Source: Paraflavitalea devenefica
GTDB taxonomy: Bacteria > Bacteroidota > Bacteroidia > Chitinophagales > Chitinophagaceae
Assembly: GCF_011759375.1 (NCBI RefSeq)
Contig: NZ_JAARML010000004.1
Location: forward strand, 682,001-746,000
DNA: 64,000 nt
Direction: 5' to 3'
Shown here: positions 18,269 to 25,624 of the stretch, one piece after another
Numbering within the stretch: position 1 is the stretch's first letter
How the letters are laid out: each line of letters opens with the position of its first letter
Translations under genes and position numbers: made by a program
The notes under the pieces: generated by a model
Told to the model about the DNA's origin: nothing
Seen by the model: only the letters and a program-made list of their open reading frames with translations
Database searches by the model: none

Positions 18269-18628
18269 ATGGCCCGACACAATGAAACCGGTAAAAAGGG
18301 AGAAGCATTAGCCGCCAGCTACCTACAGCAACAGGGATTTACTGTACTGCACAGCAATTGGCGCTACGAGCGTTATGAAATAGATATTATTGCCACCCGG
18401 GAAGAGGTATTGCATTTCATTGAAGTCAAAACCCGTCAGTCCCTCAGCTTTGGCCTTCCCGAAGAAAGCGTTACCTACCAAAAGATCAGGCATATTGTTA
18501 CGGCAGGCGTGGCATTTCAATACCAGTACCCCTCCTGGAAACGGGTACAATACGATGTACTGTCCATTCTGCTCATCGATGAGCAGCCACCGGAATACCT
18601 GTTTATTGAGGATGTGTATTTGTTGTAG
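18269..18628 (+). CDS. yraN: YraN family (UPF0102) nuclease-fold protein
   Basis: This 119-residue protein has the restriction-endonuclease-like fold of UPF0102. Landmarks are GKKGEALAASYLQQQGF, then YEIDIIATREEVLHFIEVKTR, where the D...E-V-K pattern matches a PD-(D/E)XK core, and the C-terminal RVQYDVLSI. In many bacteria yraN is near rnhB or the signal recognition genes. Biochemical role is not firmly established. A YkgJ-type gene follows 61 nt downstream. Confidence 0.9.
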   Translation: MARHNETGKKGEALAASYLQQQGFTVLHSNWRYERYEIDIIATREEVLHFIEVKTRQSLSFGLPEESVTYQKIRHIVTAGVAFQYQYPSWKRVQYDVLSILLIDEQPPEYLFIEDVYLL

Positions 18629-18689
18629 AAGCCAGAACCCGGATTCTCTTTATATTGCACTTATTTATACATCTAACCCAGGTATTAAG

Positions 18690-19190
18690 ATGGCCTTCAA
18701 TCTTCGTTCATTCAAAAAGATCATGCTCAGCAACCGTTCTATGTTCAGACGGTTCCTTACCAAACTGGAAAACAATCCACCCCGTGGCCTGGACCAACTG
18801 GCTGCCCGTACAGATATAGAAGTATGGAAAGAGATGGATTGCCTGGCCTGCGCCAACTGTTGCAAAACCATGAGCCCTACGTTTACACAAGTGGATATTA
18901 AACGGATCTCCCGCCACCTGGGTATGAAAGACGATGAGTTCCGCAAGAAGTGGCTGTACAAAGACCGCAATGGGGACTGGATCAATAAACAACAGCCCTG
19001 CCAGTTCCTGAACCTGAAAGACAATAAGTGCTCCATCTATGAAGTGCGCCCGCGCGATTGTTCCGGCTTTCCGCACCACACCAAGCGCCACATGACCGAG
19101 TATATGCATGTGTTTAAACAGAACGTAGAATATTGTCCCGCTACCTATAAACTGGTGGAGAAGATGATGGATAAGGTGAACGCAAAATAG
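18690..19190 (+). CDS. YkgJ-family cysteine-cluster protein
   Basis: This 166-residue protein starts at ATG 18690 (MAFNLRSFKK); the frame is open for 300 bp upstream over yraN, but that stretch is not conserved-looking. The cysteine pattern of the YkgJ family is complete: CLACANCCK, QPCQFL, CSIYEVRPRDCSGFP and a final YCPAT. These probably bind a zinc or iron-sulfur centre. Function is unknown. A 7-bp-period repeat begins immediately after its stop. Confidence 0.88.
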   Translation: MAFNLRSFKKIMLSNRSMFRRFLTKLENNPPRGLDQLAARTDIEVWKEMDCLACANCCKTMSPTFTQVDIKRISRHLGMKDDEFRKKWLYKDRNGDWINKQQPCQFLNLKDNKCSIYEVRPRDCSGFPHHTKRHMTEYMHVFKQNVEYCPATYKLVEKMMDKVNAK

Positions 19191-19218
19191 TTCCGGGTTT
19201 GGCGTTCCGCGTTCCGGG
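19191..19218. repeat. 7-bp-period array directly after the YkgJ-type gene
   Basis: Four heptamers start at 19191, 19198, 19205 and 19212. The first and last are TTCCGGG. The array begins on the base after the stop codon. Confidence 0.65.
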
Positions 19219-19295
19219 TCCTTCACGTGTAACTTACTGCTGCTATGGTAAAATCGCTGTCACTGTAAAGTCAAGCTGATCAAGAGGCGGAGCAA

Positions 19296-19323
19296 CCCGA
19301 AACTAAAAACCCGAAACCCGAAA
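19296..19323. repeat. 7-bp-period array just upstream of xerD
   Basis: Heptamers at 19296, 19303, 19310 and 19317; three of the four are CCCGAAA. The array ends 6 nt before the xerD ATG. Confidence 0.7.
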
Positions 19324-19329
19324 CATCTT

Positions 19330-20229
19330 ATGTGGGAACCATATAAAAAAGGATTCAGGGCTTTCCTCCAACTGGAGAAATCACTGTCCGACAACTCCGT
19401 GGAAGCTTATGGCCGCGATATTGAAAAGCTCACCCAGTTCCTGCAGCAACAGGGCATAGAGAAAAATCCGGCTGCACTGGAACTGAACGACCTCCAGCAA
19501 TTCATCCGGTGGGTAGCAGAGTTGGGCATGACCTCCACCTCCCAGGCAAGGATCATCTCCGGCATCAGGGCCTTCTACAAATATTGCTCCCTTGAGCAGA
19601 TCGTTACCAATGACCCGACCGTATTACTGGAAGCACCCAAACTAAAACGGGCCTTGCCGGATGTGTTGAGCGTGGATGAAATAGAAAGTATCATCAGCCA
19701 GATAGACCTCAGCAAACCGGAAGGCGGGCGTAATAAGGCCATCCTTGAAACAATGTACAGTTGCGGACTGCGTGTAAGTGAGGTGGTGAACCTCCGTATT
19801 TCCCAGTTATACCTCGATGTAGGTTTTATCCGCGTTATTGGCAAAGGCGATAAAGAACGGCTGGTGCCCATTGGCACTTCTGCCACCAAATACATCACTA
19901 TTTACCGGAACGATATACGGGTGCATGTACCCATTAAAAAGGGACAGGAAGATATTTTATTCCTCAACCGCCGTGGCAGCAAGCTCACCCGCGTCATGAT
20001 CTTCCTGATGCTGAAAGACCTGGTAAAGAAAGCCGGCATTACCAAGCAGATCTCGCCCCATACTTTCCGCCATTCCTTTGCCACACACCTCGTAGAAGGC
20101 GGCGCCGACCTGCGCGCTGTACAGGAAATGCTGGGCCATGAAAGCATTACCACCACCGAAATATATACCCACCTCGACCGGGATTTCCTGCGCGATACTT
20201 TGCAAAGGTTCCATCCGGCGTTTAAATAG
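19330..20229 (+). CDS. xerD: Tyrosine recombinase XerD
   Basis: XerD acts with XerC at dif to resolve chromosome dimers. The 299-residue protein has the SAM-like N-terminal domain (about 1-90) and the catalytic domain with Arg148 (CGLRVSE), Lys172 (GKGDKERLVP), His244 and Arg247 (HTFRHSF), His270 (LGHESITTTEIYTH) and nucleophile Tyr279. Length and completeness indicate the housekeeping enzyme rather than a phage or island integrase. It is flanked upstream by heptamer repeats and downstream by a secreted hydrolase. Confidence 0.92.
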   Translation: MWEPYKKGFRAFLQLEKSLSDNSVEAYGRDIEKLTQFLQQQGIEKNPAALELNDLQQFIRWVAELGMTSTSQARIISGIRAFYKYCSLEQIVTNDPTVLLEAPKLKRALPDVLSVDEIESIISQIDLSKPEGGRNKAILETMYSCGLRVSEVVNLRISQLYLDVGFIRVIGKGDKERLVPIGTSATKYITIYRNDIRVHVPIKKGQEDILFLNRRGSKLTRVMIFLMLKDLVKKAGITKQISPHTFRHSFATHLVEGGADLRAVQEMLGHESITTTEIYTHLDRDFLRDTLQRFHPAFK

Positions 20230-20349
20230 TATTTGCACGGCGCCAGGGCCGTCCTCGTTACTGCCGGTGAACCTGTCAATACCGGGGGTGAAATGTGTTA
20301 TGATTGATTAAACGTTCCCTGTATCTTGCCGGTCAAACGTCCTATATTC

Positions 20350-21471
20350 ATGAAAAAGATACCCATGCTGATTCACGCTGCAGGCCGGTGCGCCCTGCTC
20401 ATCCTGGTTGCCCTTGCTTCCTTTACGCAAAACGCCCATGCCCAGTATGATTTTTCCAAAGTTGACGACTGGCTGGCCGATAATGTATCGAAGATGGGAG
20501 GCCGCACTATCCTTCTCGTATACAAAGATGGAAAGATCATTCATACCGAAGCCGTTAATGAAATGAGCAGGCGGCAGAAAATGGTAGGAAAGTTCATCGC
20601 AAAGCGCCAGGGGAAAACGGCCAACACAGACGACTTTACGCCCACTACCCGCCAGTTGATAGCCAGTTGCAGCAAATGGTACAGCGCTGCGCTCGTGATG
20701 ACCTTTGTAGACGAAGGCAGGCTGAAATTGGAAGATACCGTGGGCAAATGGTTGCCGGCGCTTGCCCGGAGTGGTAAGGGCCATATCACCATCAGCCAGT
20801 GTCTTTCACACATGACTGCCATCAAAGCGCCCGACCTTAAAGAAAGCCTGCAGGAAATGCGAAAATTCAACAGCATGGACGAAGTCATTGAGAAAATAGC
20901 CTCCTACCCGATGGAAGGACAACCCGGCAAGGTGTTCCGGTACAGCAATACAGGCCTACAGATAGCCGGCGCTGTTATAGAAAAGATCAGTGGCAAAAAC
21001 TTTGAGACCTTGTTTGCCGAACGTATAGCTCGTCCGCTCGATATGAAGAACTCCGATTTTGGCAAAGGCAAAGTAGCGCTTCCTGCCGGTGGGGCCAGCA
21101 GTACGCCCAATGACTATATGAACTTTCTCATCATGCTGCTCAACAAAGGTGTCTTCAACGGGAAACGCATCCTCAGCGAAAAAAGCGTGGCCGATATGCA
21201 GGTGAACCGTGTTACTAACGATGTTAAAGTAGCCTATGCGCCTGCGGAAGCAGGCAACTTTGGCTATGGCTTTGGCGGATGGGTGATGCGGTCGCATGCC
21301 GCCGGTGCCACGCAGGGGCCCGTTACCAGTCCCGGTCTCTTTGGCAGCTATCCCTGGATTGATAACCAGCAAGGTTACTGCGCCTTCCTGATGTGTTTCT
21401 ATCTTAAAAACGATGGCCGCCACGAACGCTACGTACAACTGAAAAAGCTGGTGGATGAGGCGGTGCGATAG
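20350..21471 (+). CDS. Exported serine hydrolase, class C beta-lactamase family
   Basis: The protein is 373 residues from ATG 20350, with a signal peptide ending QNAHAQ. The frame also opens at TTG 20326, which would place residues before the signal peptide, so it was rejected. Catalytic motifs are SCSK (Ser106, Lys109) and YSN (Tyr198, Asn200). The third KTG-like box is unclear; HAAG near residue 310 is a candidate. Relatives are esterases, D-amino peptidases or beta-lactamases, and the substrate cannot be inferred. Confidence 0.87.
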   Translation: MKKIPMLIHAAGRCALLILVALASFTQNAHAQYDFSKVDDWLADNVSKMGGRTILLVYKDGKIIHTEAVNEMSRRQKMVGKFIAKRQGKTANTDDFTPTTRQLIASCSKWYSAALVMTFVDEGRLKLEDTVGKWLPALARSGKGHITISQCLSHMTAIKAPDLKESLQEMRKFNSMDEVIEKIASYPMEGQPGKVFRYSNTGLQIAGAVIEKISGKNFETLFAERIARPLDMKNSDFGKGKVALPAGGASSTPNDYMNFLIMLLNKGVFNGKRILSEKSVADMQVNRVTNDVKVAYAPAEAGNFGYGFGGWVMRSHAAGATQGPVTSPGLFGSYPWIDNQQGYCAFLMCFYLKNDGRHERYVQLKKLVDEAVR

Positions 21472-21690
21472 GCATCATTGAAGAGAGGCTAGTGGGGTGA
21501 TGGGATCTCCTTCACCTCTCCTTCGCTATTGCTTCATACCATGTTCGCTCCCCTGCCCTATAAGTGCGCTTTAAACACGGCTATGGTACGAAGCAATCCC
21601 AAAGCAAAAGCAAGGAACCTACCAATATCCGGACAATAATCCCTAACCGGGAGAAAGCTGGTCCGTGATTACAAAACTGATTGATCCTAA

Positions 21691-21811
21691 GTCCATTGCC
21701 TGGCCCCATCCTTGTCCAATCCTTCTTTTACCCTTGTACCAACCATGTGCTGGGTGCGCTTTAACCTACAAGGATCACACAAGGATTGCACAAGGTTTGC
21801 ACTTCCCTGCC
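21691..21811. repeat. Degenerate 11-bp-period array
   Basis: Eleven units of 11 bp start at 21691 and recur every 11 bp to 21801. The last block is clearest: units at 21768, 21779 and 21790 all begin ACAAGG. Units at 21691, 21702, 21713, 21724 and 21757 all end in CCT. No ORF spans the array. Confidence 0.65.
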
Positions 21812-21815
21812 ATTA

Positions 21816-21988
21816 TACCCATTTCAGGGTATTGCCCTGACGGTCAACATCTATTAATTTTTAAGTAGCATATAATCCTTCCCAGCAGAGTCTCCCGAAG
21901 GGACTCTGCGTCCACCCGAAGGCATTTTTACCCACTTCACGGTATTGTCCTGACAGCCAACATCCATTAATTTTAAGTAGCATATATT
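21816..21988. repeat. Pair of diverged 60-bp direct repeats upstream of the unknown gene
   Basis: Copy 1 (21816-21876) and copy 2 (21929-21988) align over about 60 bp with roughly nine differences. Both end in TTAAGTAGCATATA. Copy 2 stops 2 bp before the ATG at 21991, so the repeated unit is probably a promoter and leader that was duplicated. A perfect 8-bp hairpin (GCAGAGTC at 21885-21892 with its complement at 21902-21909) lies between them. Confidence 0.8.
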
Positions 21989-21990
21989 AT

Positions 21991-22473
21991 ATGGCTAAAT
22001 TCACCGGCATACCGCCCATTACGGGAACTATTGGTCCCGTTTGCATCTACCAGATGTACGGGCAGTATTTTATGCGTACCCGCAGTTCCCTCACTGGTGA
22101 GCGGGTGAAGAAAGACCCGGCCTTCCGCAAGACCATGGAATATGCCTCCCTGCTGGCCAAAGCCTCACGTATTGGTTCAGTAGTATATGCTGCCCTGCCA
22201 GCCGACAAAAAGCAACACAGCCTTTACCGGAAACTTACCGGCGAAGCCATGTTCTGGCTGAAGCATGAGTGGTCAGTAGAAGATGTACTGTCTTTTCTGC
22301 TCAAAGTATATGGCGGGCAGGAAGTGCTTACGGAAACGCCGCCTGCCCAGGAAGCTGAAACAGTTTCCATAAAAGGATCCATCCTCGACAAAACGCAGCG
22401 GTTGAAAAGAAAAAACCGCAGCGCTCTTCCTTATACGGCATTGATAAGAAGCTACATTGCGGATAGCGGTTAA
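21991..22473 (+). CDS. Conserved-looking protein of unknown function
   Basis: This 160-residue basic protein is not assigned to a named family. The N-terminus (FTGIPPITGTIGPVCIYQM, then RTRSSLTGERVKKDPAFRKTMEY) looks like a family I associate with Chitinophagaceae genomes, but I cannot name it. There is no signal peptide or membrane segment. The C-terminal 50 residues are Lys/Arg-rich and may bind nucleic acid; that is a guess. The gene is preceded by a duplicated 60-bp leader (21816-21988). It marks the boundary between normal chromosome and the AT-richer island. Confidence 0.65.
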   Translation: MAKFTGIPPITGTIGPVCIYQMYGQYFMRTRSSLTGERVKKDPAFRKTMEYASLLAKASRIGSVVYAALPADKKQHSLYRKLTGEAMFWLKHEWSVEDVLSFLLKVYGGQEVLTETPPAQEAETVSIKGSILDKTQRLKRKNRSALPYTALIRSYIADSG

Positions 22474-22708
22474 TGACACACGTCGGAATATCAAGATTTC
22501 TTAACGATTATCTCTGTATTGACAGGCATATGGGCAAAATAAAGGATGCCTGCGGCATGGTTTTGCTACCCATTTGATAGATAGAGTTCCGATGTAACGA
22601 GGATACAAAAACTAACCTAAGTTGTATTTGCGGCACACGGAATACCGCCATATCGAAAATGCTTTAACGTCATACGCAATAAAAACTCCTTAACACAAAC
22701 TTCCCTTT

Positions 22709-23191
22709 ATGAATCTTCTTCACTACGAATTTATTGATGGCCCAGACGATTCAATTAACGGCATGCTACGAAAACTCGTAACAGATGTCAGATATAATCG
22801 ATCAATGGTATCTATCGAAGAGTTCAGAGCTACATTGCCTAGTCTGAAAAAAATTGAACAACAAGTTCAACATTCAGACACGCAAATTGGGCGACCTTAC
22901 CGTAATTATATAGAAGAAATAATGCAAGAACTGGAACAGGAATCTGAAAATGAAATAAATATTGAAGATGACCTAAGAAGAGCTACAGTTGCAACGATTA
23001 CCTCCATTTTAGGTCAGCAACTCAATTTTGAGAGTTTATCATTTTCGATTGGAAAGGCAGAACATTATCCTTGGCTAAGATTCTCAGGATACCTTGATGA
23101 AAGTCCAGCTGACGCCAATATTGTAATAGCCCGGGAAGTATTTCGATCCATATGTAATAAGTATAACTATATTTTTATTGATTTATCATAA
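22709..23191 (+). CDS. Unknown protein in the AT-rich island
   Basis: This 160-residue acidic protein has no recognised domain, signal peptide or membrane segment. It is predicted mostly helical in the centre (EEIMQELEQESENEINIEDDLRRA), with a beta-rich C-terminus (YPWLRFSGYLDE). Base composition is clearly more AT-rich than the genes before 22.4 kb, suggesting recent transfer. Small orphan proteins of this kind in Bacteroidota islands are often immunity-like, but nothing here proves that. Confidence 0.55.
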   Translation: MNLLHYEFIDGPDDSINGMLRKLVTDVRYNRSMVSIEEFRATLPSLKKIEQQVQHSDTQIGRPYRNYIEEIMQELEQESENEINIEDDLRRATVATITSILGQQLNFESLSFSIGKAEHYPWLRFSGYLDESPADANIVIAREVFRSICNKYNYIFIDLS

Positions 23192-23225
23192 AACACAATG
23201 CATATAACAACATGGCATTGCCGCA

Positions 23226-23345
23226 ATTGGGGCTAACAAACAAATTTCAACGGTTGTGGCATTATGGAACTTTAGTGCTAAATTCAACAGACGATTTTCA
23301 AATTTCCCCGCTACAGAAATACCCAAACCGTTAGCTGCAACCCCT
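23226..23345 (+). repeat. Possible integron-type recombination site (attC-like dyad)
   Basis: A non-coding stretch begins near GGGGCTAAC (23229-23237) and ends with CCGTTAGCTGCAACCCC (around 23328-23344). The outer GCTAAC/GTTAGC pair is inverted, and the ends GGGG/CCCC are complementary. Size (about 115 bp) and position between two small same-strand genes fit an attC site. The GTTAGCT core departs from the canonical GTTRRRY by one base, so this is tentative. Confidence 0.35.
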
Positions 23346-23364
23346 TCAACATAAAACCAATACA

Positions 23365-23707
23365 ATGAAAAAAAAATTCCATACTCCTTTATCAGCAGTG
23401 GATCGGACAGGCGAAATTCTAATCAACTTCTTTCTTATCTTCAGTAATTCTATTGGGCTTCTGTTCCGGCTAACGGATCACAGAATACCAGCACAGCAGC
23501 AAGCCCTGTACGTCGAAGGCAATTCAGCCAAGATTGTCAAACTAAAATAGGAGATGAGGATTACCTAAGAGCATATATATTGTCAGAAAAGAATAAACCA
23601 TGGTTTATCCACAATTTGGGGTTTTGATTTGGAGAACCCAGGAGAACCAATATTCTACGACTTGAATAGTGCTGTCGAACACATTAATAACAAAATGAAT
23701 GAATGAT
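23365..23707 (+). pseudogene. Frameshifted small gene remnant
   Basis: The first frame (23365-23550) reads about 61 codons. A coherent peptide then continues in a second frame from about 23547 (KIGDEDYLRAYILSEKNKP) and in a third from about 23618 (ENPGEPIFYDLNSAVEHIN) to a stop at 23705-23707. Joined, the pieces would give a protein of about 112 residues. Two single-base shifts therefore seem to have broken the gene; sequencing error is the alternative. The product is not recognised. It is AT-rich like its neighbours and on the same strand. Confidence 0.5.
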
Positions 23708-23761
23708 AAAACTAAGACAAATAAACTGTATATAGTCCCATGCATGAAACCATAACATCAA

Positions 23762-24385
23762 ATGCAAGTACTCTACATAATTCTTACAGCCTTAATTTTT
23801 ATCATACTTATCAGGCTATTATTCCGAAAAGTATTAGACTTACCGGCTTATTCCGGTAAACTCCTGACAGACAATTCAAGTGTTGACAATCTAATGCCAG
23901 AGGGTAAATTTTGGGAAATAATACATGAGACAAAAAAAAGCAGCAACCGGCGTTATCAAATCCAATGTCAGCTATTGACAGAACACCTCAATAATTTAAG
24001 CGGAGAAGAAATTATTCAGTTTGACAGGACTTTTAGTTTTCTGATGGCAAAGTCGTACAGTTACAAATTATGGGAGCCTGCCTATGCATTAAACGGTGGG
24101 TGTTCCGACGATTGCTTTGAATATTTTCGTTCATGGCTTATTGGACAGGGAAAGAATACATTTTATTGGACCACAAAATATCCCCGGGTTTTATTTCTCG
24201 TTGGAGTAAAAGAGTTAATAGAAAATTATGAAGGTATTGCTTATTGTGCATACGAAGCTTATCAATACAAGACGGGACAGGATTTACCTGAAAGACAAGA
24301 CATACAATATTCAGATGGCGGAGAGGTGTTTAAAGAAGGAGAAGCTTTTCTACGTTATCCTGAGCTTGCGTTATTAGCTTGGTGA
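23762..24385 (+). CDS. DUF4240 domain protein
   Basis: In 207 residues, an N-terminal hydrophobic segment (about 3-20) is followed by DUF4240. The domain shows KFWEIIHETK near residue 49, LNNLSGEEIIQF, then LWEPAYALNGGCSDDCFEYFRSWLIGQGK near residues 105-135. DUF4240 proteins often occur beside WGR or immunity-type genes, and their molecular function is unknown. The added membrane segment is unusual and would tether it to the inner membrane. The gene is one of several small same-strand genes in the island. Confidence 0.85.
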   Translation: MQVLYIILTALIFIILIRLLFRKVLDLPAYSGKLLTDNSSVDNLMPEGKFWEIIHETKKSSNRRYQIQCQLLTEHLNNLSGEEIIQFDRTFSFLMAKSYSYKLWEPAYALNGGCSDDCFEYFRSWLIGQGKNTFYWTTKYPRVLFLVGVKELIENYEGIAYCAYEAYQYKTGQDLPERQDIQYSDGGEVFKEGEAFLRYPELALLAW

Positions 24386-24461
24386 CGAATGGTTATATAC
24401 AACATCCGGGTTGTTGGTATGCATTAACTTTGGCTTGTAAGCAGACAGAAAAAAATTGGGA

Positions 24462-24947
24462 ATGATAGAGATCAGAAAAGCCACACCGGAAGACCACGAC
24501 CAAATCTGGAATATTATCAGGCAAGTAATTGCCGGAGGCGACACGTATGTTTTTAGCCCGGACAGTTCGAAAGAAAAGATGTTGGCCTATTGGTGTGGGC
24601 AGGATAAGCATACTTATGTTGCGACCATTGACAGCCAGGTTGTCGGCACTTTTGTTATTAAAGACAACCAACCTGACCTTGGTTCCCACATTGCCAATGC
24701 ATCTTATATGACATCGCCTGCTGCAACAGGACAAGGTGTTGGAAAAGCGATGGGGGAATTTTCGTTAGCAGAAGCAAAGCAACTGGGTTATAAAGCAATG
24801 CAGTTTAACATTGTTGTTTCAAGCAACCAGAGAGCAGTACGTTTGTGGGAGAAACTGGGATTTAAAATAATCGGAGAAATTCCAGAAGCATTTAACCATA
24901 AGCAATATGGACTTACGAATGCTTTTATCATGTATCGTAAGCTTTAA
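24462..24947 (+). CDS. GNAT family N-acetyltransferase
   Basis: This 161-residue enzyme is predicted to transfer an acetyl group from acetyl-CoA to an amine. The N-terminus MIEIRKATPEDHDQIWNI is typical. Motif A is visible as SPAATGQGVGKAMGEFSL (the Q/R-x-x-G-x-G/A acetyl-CoA loop), and motif B ends in LWEKLGFKIIGEIP. ATG 24462 is preferred over the TTG two codons earlier. The acceptor is unknown; the sequence resembles the broad GCN5 group with phosphinothricin-acetyltransferase-like members. The downstream spacer has a GTTAGCAGC motif similar to the attC-like site at 23328. Confidence 0.85.
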   Translation: MIEIRKATPEDHDQIWNIIRQVIAGGDTYVFSPDSSKEKMLAYWCGQDKHTYVATIDSQVVGTFVIKDNQPDLGSHIANASYMTSPAATGQGVGKAMGEFSLAEAKQLGYKAMQFNIVVSSNQRAVRLWEKLGFKIIGEIPEAFNHKQYGLTNAFIMYRKL

Positions 24948-25010
24948 TCGGGAAGAAGAAGAGCGCTTCGTTAGCAGCTATTTTTCAGGACATCTAAACA
25001 AAAAAGCAAG

Positions 25011-25136
25011 GTGACGGAAAAGGATATTCTCATACGGAATTTAATTGTGGAAACCGGGACGAAAGACAATCAGCCCACCAGTTTTATCCCAGGATGGGTT
25101 TTCAACCAAAATCAACAGGATATGTTAAACGGTTAG
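25011..25136 (+). CDS. Possible 41-residue ORF, perhaps a gene fragment
   Basis: A GTG-initiated frame of 41 codons follows about 27 bp after a CGTTAGCAGCTA motif. That is the same arrangement as seen before the frameshifted gene at 23365. The peptide is not recognised (it includes PTSFIPGWVFNQNQQ). It could be the start of a truncated gene or chance. Translation is uncertain. Confidence 0.25.
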   Translation: MTEKDILIRNLIVETGTKDNQPTSFIPGWVFNQNQQDMLNG

Positions 25137-25384
25137 ACTAAAGTCACTTCAGGACTTATTTTACTCTCTCCATAGCTATTTTAGAACGAAACATAGCCGC
25201 ATATTGGACGGGTTTGGAAAATTTGGAGAGACTACCACATTTTCGGTCTTATCTGTTCCTGTCGCGCATAAGCCTATCCAGTTGGCTTCCAGGCCAGCGC
25301 AAAAACATCGATAGCTGCGGCGGCATGAATACAAGATCATTATGGCAAGACTATTTCTACTGTCCACGCAATCGTTTGTCAATA

Positions 25385-25413
25385 TGAAGTTAAAAACGCA
25401 AAACCTCCGCTAT
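25385..25413 (-). terminator. Terminator hairpin beside a tRNA-like remnant
   Basis: A 7-bp stem (CCTCCGC and its complement, at about 25397-25414) with a short loop is followed on the minus strand by TTTTGCGTTTTT. It would terminate minus-strand transcription coming from the tRNA-like remnant at 25437. Confidence 0.6.
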
Positions 25414-25436
25414 CGCGGAGGCTGTGCTGATCTTGG

Positions 25437-25476
25437 TTTGTCGGGACGGCTGGACAATTGTCGAACCAATATTTGG
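25437..25476 (-). other. Probable tRNA 3'-end remnant (attachment-site scar)
   Basis: On the minus strand, GGTTCGA is followed after a short spacer by TCCAGCCGTCCCGAC. This resembles the T-arm and 3' acceptor strand of a tRNA whose T loop has been disturbed. No matching 5' acceptor, D arm or anticodon arm is found upstream on that strand, so no complete tRNA exists. A hairpin terminator follows. Such 3'-end duplicates are left by elements that integrate in tRNA genes. Confidence 0.4.
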
Positions 25477-25624
25477 ATGATTTGATAGATATTCAGCAAC
25501 TTAAATATTTAATAATAAGTAATTACAGTAGTCGTGGTGGTTTCCCCTAATTCGATAGGTCGAAAAGTGAAGTTTAGCATTCTCTCAACAGTAATCGAAC
25601 TAATTTTGAGAAACCTCTGCCGTC

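Noticed and set aside
19330-20229. Tyrosine recombinase as the integrase of the nearby island
   Set aside because: Length, domain layout and full catalytic set match housekeeping XerD, and it lies 2-3 kb outside the AT-rich region among chromosomal genes.
20350-21471. Antibiotic-resistance beta-lactamase
   Set aside because: Both class C family proteins in the window (also 37973-39109) have serine-hydrolase motifs but lack a convincing KTG box and resemble general esterases or peptidases.
25176-25382. Minus-strand ORF of 68 codons in the island
   Set aside because: The peptide has no recognisable fold or ribosome site, and stop codons interrupt any extension. I regard it as chance.
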